A stretch of DNA of 5,815 nt from Noviherbaspirillum sp. (GTDB lineage Bacteria; Pseudomonadota; Gammaproteobacteria; Burkholderiales; Burkholderiaceae): NCBI GenBank assembly GCA_028292785.1, contig JAQGLQ010000355.1, positions 1 through 5,815 of the forward strand, read 5' to 3'. Position 1 is the first letter of the stretch. Each line of letters starts with the position of its first letter. The translations under genes were made by a program, and so were the position numbers. Of this stretch, positions 1 through 5,700 are shown in pieces. Under the pieces are notes generated by a model. The model did no database searches. It was not told the DNA's origin and was given only the letters and a program-made list of their open reading frames with translations.

Positions 1-35
1 GTGCGTTCCTTGCTGTGTCGACCAGCTTTTATTTA

Positions 36-98
36 GAGGTGCGCGAAGGCCGGGGCATCTTCGACAACATCAGGAAATTCCTGCGCGCGGCGTTGCGG
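36..98 (+). pseudogene. P-type cation ATPase fragment (about 17 codons)
   Basis: The plus strand from 36 reads [17 protein letters not shown] and then diverges to a stop near 106-108. [13 protein letters not shown] closely matches the conserved hinge segment that follows the phosphorylation/ATP-binding region and precedes the next membrane helix in bacterial P-type Ca2+/cation ATPases (family pattern: A-V-x-E-G-R-x-I-Y/F-D-N-I-R-K-F). In an intact ATPase it would continue with something like YLLSSN; here it becomes AALRPPR. Upstream of 36 the expected DDNFATIV-type residues are absent from this frame. The piece is therefore bounded on both sides and cannot be a working gene. It overlaps the 3' end of the truncated mmsA on the other strand. 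It may mark a rearrangement, a gene remnant or an assembly chimera. The match is made from memory of the family pattern. Confidence 0.55.
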
Positions 99-1155
99 CC
101 CCCGCGCTGACGCCGTCTTCGATATAGCCTTCGATTTTCGCCTTGTGCATGGCGCTCACCACCGGTCCCATTTCAGAATCGGACTCCATGCCGTTTCCGA
201 CCTTGAGCGACTTCACGCGCGGAATCAGCGCCTCGACCAGTTTGTCGGCGACACTGCCGACGGCGACCGCAACCGAAATCGCCATGCAGCGCTCGCCTGC
301 CGAACCATAGGCGGCGCCGATCAGGGCGTCCACCGCCTGCTCGAGATTCGCATCGGGCATCACCACCAGATGATTCTTCGCGCCGCCCAGCGCCTGCACG
401 CGCATCGGATACGCGCCCTTGCGACGGGTGCCCTCGGTGTAGATGTATTCCGCGATCGGCGTCGAACCGACGAAGGAGATCGCATTCACATCGCGATGCC
501 GCAGCAGCGCGTCGACCGCCACCTTGTCGCCCTGCAGCACATTGAATACGCCATCCGGCAAGCCGGCCTGCTTCAGCATATCCGCCACCATCAAGGATGG
601 CGAAGGATCGCGTTCCGACGGCTTCAGGATGAATGTGTTGCCGGTCGCCAGCGCCATCGGCGCCATCCACATCGGCACCATGAATGGAAAATTGAAAGGC
701 GTGATGCCCGCCGTGACGCCGAGCGGCTGGCGCAGGTTCCAGTTATCGATGCCGCCGCCAATATTGTCAGTGAACTGAGTTTTAAGCAGCTGCGGAATAC
801 CGCAGGCGAATTCCACCACTTCCAGGCCGCGCGTGACTTCGCCTTTCGCATCCGAAAACACCTTGCCGTGTTCGCGCGTGATCGCGGCCGCGAGCTCGTC
901 CTGGTTTTTTTCGATCAATTCCTTGAAGCGCGACATGATGCGGGCACGCTTGAGGGGCGCGGTCTCGGCCCACGCCGGCGCAGCCGCTTTCGCGGCGGCG
1001 ACTGCGGCATCGGCTTCCTCGACGCTGGCCAGCGCAACCCGTGCGTAGATTTCTCCCGTGGCGGGATTAAATACATCCTGTTGCCGGCCGCTGGCGGAAG
1101 CGACCACGCGCCCGTCGATGAAATGATGGATAGCCGGCGCGGAAAGATTTGTCAT
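70..1155 (-). CDS. mmsA: Methylmalonate-semialdehyde dehydrogenase (CoA-acylating), 3'-truncated
   Basis: This aldehyde dehydrogenase superfamily enzyme oxidises methylmalonate semialdehyde to propionyl-CoA, and malonate semialdehyde to acetyl-CoA, with NAD+ and CoA in valine and beta-alanine catabolism; it is cytosolic. The visible product is 361 residues. Seen in it: the nucleotide-binding segment [14 protein letters not shown] (151-164, oxyanion Asn155), Lys178 in LKPSERDP, the FVGSTP loop (228-233), QALGGAKNH (254-262), and GERCMA with catalytic Cys290. The usual ALDH general-base Glu is absent before LGG, as is typical of the CoA-dependent MmsA/IolA group. The start at 1155 is preferred over an in-frame ATG at 1266 because family homology begins just after it and it has a good ribosome binding site. 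Relatives have about 490-500 residues. Homology stops around residue 354 (AGAATPR) and a stop follows. Neither other frame resumes MmsA sequence, so this is a junction rather than a simple frameshift. The E-I-F-G-P region and oligomerisation tail are missing, so the product is probably inactive if the junction is real. Confidence 0.9.
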   Translation of the reverse strand: MTNLSAPAIHHFIDGRVVASASGRQQDVFNPATGEIYARVALASVEEADAAVAAAKAAAPAWAETAPLKRARIMSRFKELIEKNQDELAAAITREHGKVFSDAKGEVTRGLEVVEFACGIPQLLKTQFTDNIGGGIDNWNLRQPLGVTAGITPFNFPFMVPMWMAPMALATGNTFILKPSERDPSPSLMVADMLKQAGLPDGVFNVLQGDKVAVDALLRHRDVNAISFVGSTPIAEYIYTEGTRRKGAYPMRVQALGGAKNHLVVMPDANLEQAVDALIGAAYGSAGERCMAISVAVAVGSVADKLVEALIPRVKSLKVGNGMESDSEMGPVVSAMHKAKIEGYIEDGVSAGAATPRAGIS

Positions 1156-1161
1156 GGGAAT

Positions 1162-1168
1162 TTCCTTT
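1162..1168 (-). promoter_or_regulatory. Ribosome binding site of mmsA
   Basis: On the minus strand the sequence AAAGGAA lies just upstream of the ATG at 1155-1153, with 7 bases between AAAGGA and the start codon. It is a good Shine-Dalgarno match and fixes this start against the longer in-frame alternative at 1266. A weak -35/-10 pair (TTGCCT, 17 bases, TTAAAA) lies further upstream on the minus strand, but it is too poor to call as a promoter. Confidence 0.7.
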
Positions 1169-1297
1169 GGCGATGTGAACTGACTTTTAACAGAATAAAG
1201 CGCCTCAAGGCAAAAAAACGATAGGTTAATGTCATGAAAACTGAAAAGCCCTTGTGCGAAATTCATCCTTTATCGTCATGCGGACAGGAAAAGGGCT

Positions 1298-1306
1298 TGT
1301 GGGTAA
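1298..1306 (-). promoter_or_regulatory. DnaA-box-like site (copy 1, site 1)
   Basis: The plus strand reads TGTGGGTAA; read on the minus strand it is TTACCCACA, one change from TTATCCACA. It opens copy 1 and occupies the same register as 1670-1678 in copy 2. Confidence 0.5.
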
Positions 1307-1331
1307 CTCTCTGGATATCCGGTGCAGGAAT

Positions 1332-1340
1332 CGGGGATAA
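1332..1340 (-). promoter_or_regulatory. Weak DnaA-box-like site (copy 1, site 2)
   Basis: On the minus strand this reads TTATCCCCG, two changes from TTATCCACA. On its own it would not be called; it is listed because GGGGATAA is kept at the equivalent place in copy 2 (1705-1712). Confidence 0.3.
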
Positions 1341-1367
1341 GCAGCAGAAACAACGCAGCGCATTTTT

Positions 1368-1376
1368 TTATCCCGA
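1368..1376 (+). promoter_or_regulatory. Weak DnaA-box-like site (copy 1, site 3)
   Basis: The plus strand reads TTATCCCGA, two changes from the consensus, within a T-rich run (CATTTTTTTATCC). It corresponds exactly to TTATCCAGA at 1740-1748. Confidence 0.3.
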
Positions 1377-1400
1377 ATCTGTTCTCTGCCGATACAGGGA

Positions 1401-1409
1401 TTATTCAGG
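1401..1409 (+). promoter_or_regulatory. Weak DnaA-box-like site (copy 1, site 4)
   Basis: The plus strand reads TTATTCAGG, inside the conserved block ATTATTCAG. It is 372 bases from TTATTCAGA in copy 2. It is supported mainly by position conservation. Confidence 0.3.
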
Positions 1410-1454
1410 CCTTATGCAATCGGTAAATACATGATTCAAATCCGGTTTACCCGA

Positions 1455-1463
1455 TTATCCACA
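1455..1463 (+). promoter_or_regulatory. Perfect DnaA box (copy 1, site 5)
   Basis: TTATCCACA is an exact match to the bacterial DnaA-box consensus and the only exact one in the region. It points toward the GTTAAC and CTA-TTA-CTA-CTA run, which begins 18 bases after its last base. Confidence 0.75.
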
Positions 1464-1480
1464 GTAAGAGCCTGTGTTAA

Positions 1481-1492
1481 CTATTACTACTA
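1481..1492 (+). promoter_or_regulatory. Candidate DnaA-trio run, copy 1
   Basis: The plus strand reads CTA TTA CTA CTA. On the complementary strand this is 3'-GAT AAT GAT GAT-5', fitting the 3'-[G/A]A[T/A]-5' pattern of DnaA-trios, the single-strand binding sites of the basal unwinding system described at the Bacillus subtilis origin. Orientation relative to the adjoining DnaA box is the one expected. The segment 1476-1520 that contains it is AT-rich (32 of 45 bases by count). The function is inferred from the motif and its geometry. Confidence 0.55.
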
Positions 1493-1525
1493 TCCAGAGT
1501 TAACAGCTTTTGATTAAAACCGCAC

Positions 1526-1662
1526 AATCTTCTCGCCACGGTGACGGCCGACACGTGAACGAACGGAAAGTACTAGCACCTTCATGCGTTTCGAACGCAA
1601 GCGGAAAACTGGCCGCAATTGATGGTGTTTTGTTGGTGACGCTCGCCGCAAACCGCTTGCGG
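1526..1662. other. Spacer between the two origin-like copies, with inverted repeats
   Basis: This stretch is not part of the duplication and is GC-richer than the copies. It contains a 9-base inverted repeat, CGCAAGCGG (1596-1604) and CCGCTTGCG (1653-1661), and a short hairpin TGCGTT-tcg-AACGCA (1585-1599) that overlaps the left arm. I see no promoter, RNA gene or protein in it. Confidence 0.5.
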
Positions 1663-1669
1663 GGTCCGC

Positions 1670-1678
1670 TGTGGACAA
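1670..1678 (-). promoter_or_regulatory. DnaA-box-like site (copy 2, site 1)
   Basis: On the minus strand this is TTGTCCACA, one change from TTATCCACA and a form used as a DnaA box in GC-rich bacteria. It faces inward toward the identical box at 1827-1835, so the pair frames copy 2. Confidence 0.6.
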
Positions 1679-1703
1679 GTCTGCGCATATCCGGCGCATG
1701 AGT

Positions 1704-1712
1704 TGGGGATAA
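1704..1712 (-). promoter_or_regulatory. DnaA-box-like site (copy 2, site 2)
   Basis: On the minus strand this reads TTATCCCCA, one change from TTATCCACA. It lies in register with 1332-1340. Confidence 0.4.
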
Positions 1713-1739
1713 CGCCTTCAATATTTCACATGCATTTTC

Positions 1740-1748
1740 TTATCCAGA
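1740..1748 (+). promoter_or_regulatory. DnaA-box-like site (copy 2, site 3)
   Basis: The plus strand reads TTATCCAGA, one change from the consensus, preceded by the conserved T-rich run (CATTTTCTTATCC). Confidence 0.4.
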
Positions 1749-1772
1749 AACCATTCCTTGGTCATACACGTA

Positions 1773-1781
1773 TTATTCAGA
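1773..1781 (+). promoter_or_regulatory. DnaA-box-like site (copy 2, site 4)
   Basis: The plus strand reads TTATTCAGA, one change from the TTWTNCACA pattern. It is 372 bases from TTATTCAGG in copy 1. Confidence 0.4.
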
Positions 1782-1826
1782 GTTTATTTCGCCGGCAAGT
1801 TTCTGATTTCACGCGCCTTTAGTGAC

Positions 1827-1835
1827 TTGTCCACA
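1827..1835 (+). promoter_or_regulatory. DnaA-box-like site (copy 2, site 5)
   Basis: The plus strand reads TTGTCCACA, one change from the consensus. It is followed by a GC-rich palindrome (CGGCGCCG, 1841-1848), GTTAAC and the trinucleotide run, the order box, GC cluster, trios seen in basal unwinding elements. Confidence 0.6.
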
Positions 1836-1848
1836 GAAACCGGCGCCG

Positions 1849-1895
1849 TTAACCATTACTACTATTCGTATACATAAACCTTTTAATGTAAAACC
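1849..1895 (+). promoter_or_regulatory. Candidate DnaA-trio run and AT-rich unwinding element, copy 2
   Basis: The plus strand contains TTA CTA CTA (1856-1864) within ATTACTACTAT (1855-1865), placed 20 bases after the last base of the DnaA box at 1827-1835, exactly as in copy 1. The run continues into a segment with few G or C (35 of 47 bases are A or T by count) in an otherwise GC-rich window. This fits a duplex-unwinding element. It could also serve as a promoter region for the downstream gene (TATACAT at 1869-1875 resembles a -10), but no good -35 is seen. Confidence 0.5.
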
Positions 1896-1965
1896 TCACA
1901 GACATCAGGCTCGCCCTACGCCGCCAAAAGCAGCCAGCATCACAACCCCTCTTGACGCCCCCAAA

Positions 1966-2739
1966 ATGAATTCACCCACCCCCATCCGCCTTGGAATCAT
2001 CAGCGCCTTGTCTCAGGAACAAACCGGATTGATCGGTAACATGAAAAGCACGTCCACCGTCATGCGCGGCATGCGGGAATATGTCGCCGGCGACTTATGG
2101 GGTGTCGATACGGTGTGCGTACTGTCGCGCCTCGGCAAGGTCGCGGCGGCGGCGACGGCGACCACACTGATTGAACGCTTCGATGTGACGCATATCGTGT
2201 TTACAGGCGTCGCCGGCGCCATGGATGCCGGGATACGGGTTGGCGATATCGTGCTTGCCACCGAACTGCTGCAGCATGACATCGATGCCTCGCCGTTATT
2301 TCCCCGCTTCGAGATCCCGCTCACAGGCAACTCGCGTTTCAGAGCGGATACGGCCTTGCGCCGCGTGCTCGGCGAGGCAGCGACAACCTTCCTCGACAAG
2401 GATTTTCATGAAGCAGTGTCGCCGGCCGATCGCGAAGCGTTCGGGCTCGGCATGCCGCGCATTCACCATGGCCTGATCGCCAGCGGCGACCAGTTCATTA
2501 CCTCCCAGGTAATACGCGATGAATTGAAGAGCGCCCTGCCCGACTTGCTGGCGGTCGAGATGGAAGGCGCGGCGGTGGCCCAGGTATGCACCGATTTCCG
2601 CGTGCCGTTCGCGGTGGTGCGGACCATTTCCGATGGCGCCGATGAAAGCGCGCCCATCGATTTCACGCGCTTTATCGATAAGGTCGCGGCGCGTTATGCA
2701 TTTGGCATCGTCAAGCGTTTTTGCTTGACGCGGGGATAA
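1966..2739 (+). CDS. mtnN: 5'-methylthioadenosine/S-adenosylhomocysteine nucleosidase
   Basis: This enzyme hydrolyses the glycosidic bond of methylthioadenosine and S-adenosylhomocysteine to adenine plus the thioribose product, in cytosolic methyl-cycle recycling and methionine salvage. The 257-residue protein shows the PNP/UDP phosphorylase-1 fold. RLGIISALSQEQ (8-19) places Glu18 where E. coli has catalytic Glu12. VAGAMDAGIRVGDIV (82-96) is the G-x-G-type ribose/phosphate-site loop, GDQFI (174-178) follows, VEMEGAAVAQVC (197-208) holds Glu198/Glu200, and RTISDGAD (219-226) holds catalytic Asp223. It is about 25 residues longer than E. coli MtnN, with extra length around 105-150. The ATG at 1966 fits the family start; the only other in-frame start upstream is a GTG at 1822 beside a DnaA-like box, adding 48 low-complexity residues. 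No good Shine-Dalgarno precedes 1966. A related nucleoside phosphorylase with different specificity cannot be excluded. The gene faces away from the origin-like region and converges with putA. Confidence 0.85.
   Translation: MNSPTPIRLGIISALSQEQTGLIGNMKSTSTVMRGMREYVAGDLWGVDTVCVLSRLGKVAAAATATTLIERFDVTHIVFTGVAGAMDAGIRVGDIVLATELLQHDIDASPLFPRFEIPLTGNSRFRADTALRRVLGEAATTFLDKDFHEAVSPADREAFGLGMPRIHHGLIASGDQFITSQVIRDELKSALPDLLAVEMEGAAVAQVCTDFRVPFAVVRTISDGADESAPIDFTRFIDKVAARYAFGIVKRFCLTRG
2709..2730. terminator. 8-bp hairpin at the convergent gene ends, uncertain terminator
   Basis: CGTCAAGC and GCTTGACG form a perfect 8-base-pair stem around a GTTTTT loop. It lies inside the last codons of the nucleosidase gene, ending 9 bases before the end of the stop codon, and about 40 bases beyond the putA stop on the other strand. 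The convergent position suits a bidirectional stop, but there is no T-run after the stem in either direction, so it is not a classical intrinsic terminator. The intergenic gap 2740-2770 holds nothing else. Confidence 0.3.
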
Positions 2740-2770
2740 GCGCACGTATGAGCGCTGCCGGCCGCCGATA

Positions 2771-5700
2771 TCAATTCCGCAAGGTCATCAGGCTCGCATT
2801 GCCGCCGGCCGCCGTCGTATTCACGCATAGCGCGCGTTCCGCCACCAGCCGCCATAGGGGAATGTCGCGCGCGCCGGTTTCGATGACCGGCACCAGCGCA
2901 TCCCCGGCCCCGGATAATTCGGCAAGTTCAGCATGCAGCCAAGCTAGCCGGGAGCTATCCGCCAGCGCCAGCCGAAGATCGCGGTTGCGCATATCGCCGA
3001 CGATACGGATCGCATCGCGCACGGGCTGCGGCAAGTCCGGAAGCAACGCTGCCGTCGCGCGATCGATTGCCGCCTGATTCCCGGTTGCGAACACCGCGGC
3101 CAGTTGATGCAGCAGCGAATCCGGGTCGCCGGCGCAGCACAGCAGCAGACCGCGTGGCGCGTAAGATAAGGTATTGCGTTCCCCGGTCGGACCGGGCAAA
3201 GCCACCGATGTGCTTAACGGAGAGGCATGCGCATATCGTTCACCTGCCGCGAGCAGGTCGGCATGGCCATGTGTTGCCGACCATTCGAGCAGACTGGCCA
3301 GCGCGGCCGATGAAACGCGCGGACGCGCGCCATGCATATCCTGCGCGATGGCCGCATCGCGCTGCAGCCGCATGAGGTAATACGGACCGCCGGCCTTCGG
3401 CCCGGTGCCGGATTTGCCTTCGCCGCCGAATGGCTGCACGCCCACCACCGCGCCGACGATATTGCGATTCACGTAAATGTTGCCGACGCGGGCACGCGCC
3501 GTGATGAAGGCGATGGTTTCATCGATACGTGAATGGATGCCGAGGGTGAGACCGTATCCGATGGCGTCGATCGTCGCCAGCAATTCAGGCAATTGCTGGC
3601 GACGATAGCGCAGCACGTGCAATACCGGGCCGAACACTTCGCGGCGCAATTCGGACAAGCTGGCAATATCGATAAGCGTCGGCGCGACGAATGTGCCGTG
3701 CATGCATTGCGCGGGGAGCGGCAGCTGAAAGATCGGCTTGCCCTGCGCCCGCATCGCCTCGATGTGATGCAGCAGGTTTTGCCGCGCCTCCTCATCGATG
3801 ACGGGGCCGATGTCGACCGACAGGCGGTCGGGCGGACCGATCCGCAGTTCGCGCATCGCGCCTTTCAGCATGGCCAGGGTCCGGTCCGCGATCTCTTCCT
3901 GCAGGCACAGCACGCGCAAGGCAGAGCAGCGCTGGCCGGCACTGTCGAAAGCGGAAACCATCACGTCCTGCACCACTTGTTCCGGCAGCGCGCTCGAGTC
4001 GACGATCATCGCGTTCTGTCCACCGGTCTCCGCGATCAGCGCACAGGGTTCGGCGGCGGCACGCCCGGCGAGCCTGCGGTTGATCAGCTGCGCGACTTCG
4101 GTCGAACCGGTAAAGATCACGCCGCGCACGCGCGTGTCCGCTACCAGTGCCGCTCCCACCGTTTCGCCGCGGCCCGGCAAGAACTGCAGGGCGGCGCGCG
4201 GAATGCCTGCTTCATGCAGCATCTGCACCGCGCGGCAGGCGATCAGCGGCGTCTGTTCCGCCGGTTTGGCGAGTACGACATTGCCGGCGGCCAGCGCCGC
4301 GCTGACCTGGCCGACGAAGATCGCGAGGGGAAAATTCCAGGGACTGATGCAAACCACCGGTCCCAGTCCTTCTCCTTCGTATGCCTGCATGCGTATCCGC
4401 GCCGCGTAGTAACGGAGAAAATCGACCGCCTCGCGCACTTCGGCGATGGCATTCGGCAACGACTTGCCGGCTTCGCGAACCGCGAGCGCCATCAGCTCAT
4501 GCCGGCGCGTTTCCATCAGATCGGCAGCGCGTTCGAGCATCGCCGCGCGCGCGGAACGCGGCATCGCGTTCCATGCGGAGGCATGCGCGCATGCCGCGGA
4601 CAAGGCCGCCGCCGCATCCTTTTCATCCGCTTCGATCACATGTCCGACCACGTCGCGGCGGTTGGCGGGATTCGCCAGCGCTTTCGTCGTACCCGATCCG
4701 CCGCCTGTTACCAGCAGCGGCGCCGCCAGCCACTGCCGCAGGCCGAAGCGCCCGAACGCGGCATCGACCTCTCGCAAAGTATTTTCATCGGAGAGATCGC
4801 AGCCGGCGGAATTCCTGCGCTCGGCGCCGAACAATTGCGATGGCAGCGCGATCGCGGGATGGGGTTCGCCGCCGGAAGTCCCTGCCATGTCGAACGGATC
4901 GGCGATCAGCGCTTCGACCGGCATGTCGCGGTCGACAATCTGGTTGACGAACGATGAATTCGCGCCGTTTTCCAGCAAGCGCCGCACCAGGTAAGGCAGC
5001 AGGGTTTCATGCGAACCGACCGGGGCATAGATGCGGCACGGCCGGCTGAGATTTTCCGGCCCCACTATCTGGTCATAGAGGGTCTCGCCCATGCCATGCA
5101 GGCACTGGAATTCATAGTCGGTGACGCCCAGTTCGCCCGCCCGCGCATACACCGTCGCCAGCGTATGCGCATTGTGCGTCGCGAACTGCGGGTAAAGCAC
5201 ATCGGCCTCGGCAAGCAGTTTTTGCGCGCAGACCAGATAGGACACATCGGTATGTGCCTTGCGCGTGTACACCGGATAGTCGGGCATGCCGTCGACCTGC
5301 GCGCGCTTGATCTCGGCATCCCAGTAGGCGCCCTTGACCAGGCGCACCATGAATCTGTGCCGGCTGCGACGGGCAAGGTCAGCCAGGTAGTCGATGACGA
5401 AGGGGCAGCGTTTTTGATAAGCCTGCACCACGAAACCGATGCCGTCGAAGCCCGCCAGATCCGGGTCGAAGGCGAGCGCTTCCATCAGGTCCAGCGACAG
5501 TTCCAGCCGATCGGCTTCTTCGGCATCGATGTTCAGGCCGATACCGTACTGCCTGGCAAGCATGACGAGCCGCTTCAGCCGCGGCAGGAGCTCGGTCATG
5601 ACCCGCTCGCGCTGGGCGCGCGAATAACGCGGATGCAAGGCCGACAATTTCACCGAAATGCCGGGCCCGTTTTTGATGCCGCGCCCATCGGCCGCTGTTC

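Larger units (their letters stand above)
1291..1525 (+). repeat. Origin-like direct repeat, copy 1
   Basis: This is the left member of a pair of imperfect direct repeats offset by exactly 372 bases from 1298/1670 to 1493/1865. From 1298 to 1340, 33 of 43 bases match 1670-1712 by hand count; from 1476 to 1495, 18 of 20 match 1848-1867. Conservation is concentrated in the DnaA-box-like nonamers, the ATATCCGG block (1317-1324), GTTAAC and the ATTACTACTAT run; the bases between have drifted. Weaker similarity continues to about 1525 with a 2-base shift (AAAACC at 1516-1521 against 1890-1895). Confidence 0.85.
1663..1899 (+). repeat. Origin-like direct repeat, copy 2
   Basis: This is the right member of the 372-base-offset pair. 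It carries the same ordered motifs as copy 1: an inward-facing DnaA box at 1670, ATATCCGG (1689-1696), GGGGATAA (1705-1712), TTATCCAGA (1740-1748), TTATTCAGA (1773-1781), TTGTCCACA (1827-1835), GTTAAC (1848-1853) and ATTACTACTAT (1855-1865). Most of its nonamers are one mismatch from TTATCCACA or fit the TTWTNCACA pattern with one change, and a GC palindrome (CGGCGCCG, 1841-1848) sits between the last box and the trinucleotide run. It ends about 66 bases before the nucleosidase start codon. Confidence 0.85.
1156..1965. other. 810-base gene-free region between divergent genes, origin-like
   Basis: No open frame here looks like a protein. The 66-residue frame at 1234-1434 and frames of about 61-73 residues at 1500-1721 have no recognisable motif and no convincing ribosome binding site. 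Base composition is clearly more AT-rich than in the flanking genes. The stretch divides into the mmsA leader (1156-1290), origin-like copy 1 (1291-1525), a GC-richer spacer (1526-1662), copy 2 (1663-1899) and the nucleosidase leader (1900-1965). Both flanking genes point away from it. Confidence 0.8.

Noticed and set aside
70..130. A frameshift as the explanation for the mmsA truncation
   Set aside because: The two other minus-strand frames across 1-110 read [17 protein letters not shown] and [18 protein letters not shown]; neither resembles the expected MmsA continuation.
1202..1218. GCCT-CA-AGGC followed by A7, terminator-like
   Set aside because: The stem is only 4 base pairs. The A-run on the plus strand would be a T-run lying before the stem on the minus strand, the wrong side for a terminator of minus-strand transcripts.
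145..1224. 359-residue plus-strand open frame antisense to mmsA
   Set aside because: Arg/His-rich shadow of mmsA, with no family resemblance.
1246..1298. Inverted repeat AAGCCCTT / AAGGGCTT in the mmsA leader
   Set aside because: Only 8 bases per arm with 37 bases between and no T-run; it cannot be told from chance.
1234..1434. 66-residue plus-strand open frame
   Set aside because: It runs across the mmsA leader and origin-like copy 1, has no recognisable motif and no good ribosome binding site, and its copy 2 counterpart shows nucleotide-motif conservation rather than protein conservation.
1156..1965. CRISPR array, riboswitch or tRNA in the long intergenic region
   Set aside because: There are only two repeat copies 372 bases apart rather than short regular repeats, and I could not find a tRNA cloverleaf or a known riboswitch core.
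3533..4957. 474-residue plus-strand open frame antisense to putA
   Set aside because: It lies antisense to the conserved catalytic core of PutA; its Arg/His/Gln-rich translation is typical of a shadow frame in GC-rich DNA.
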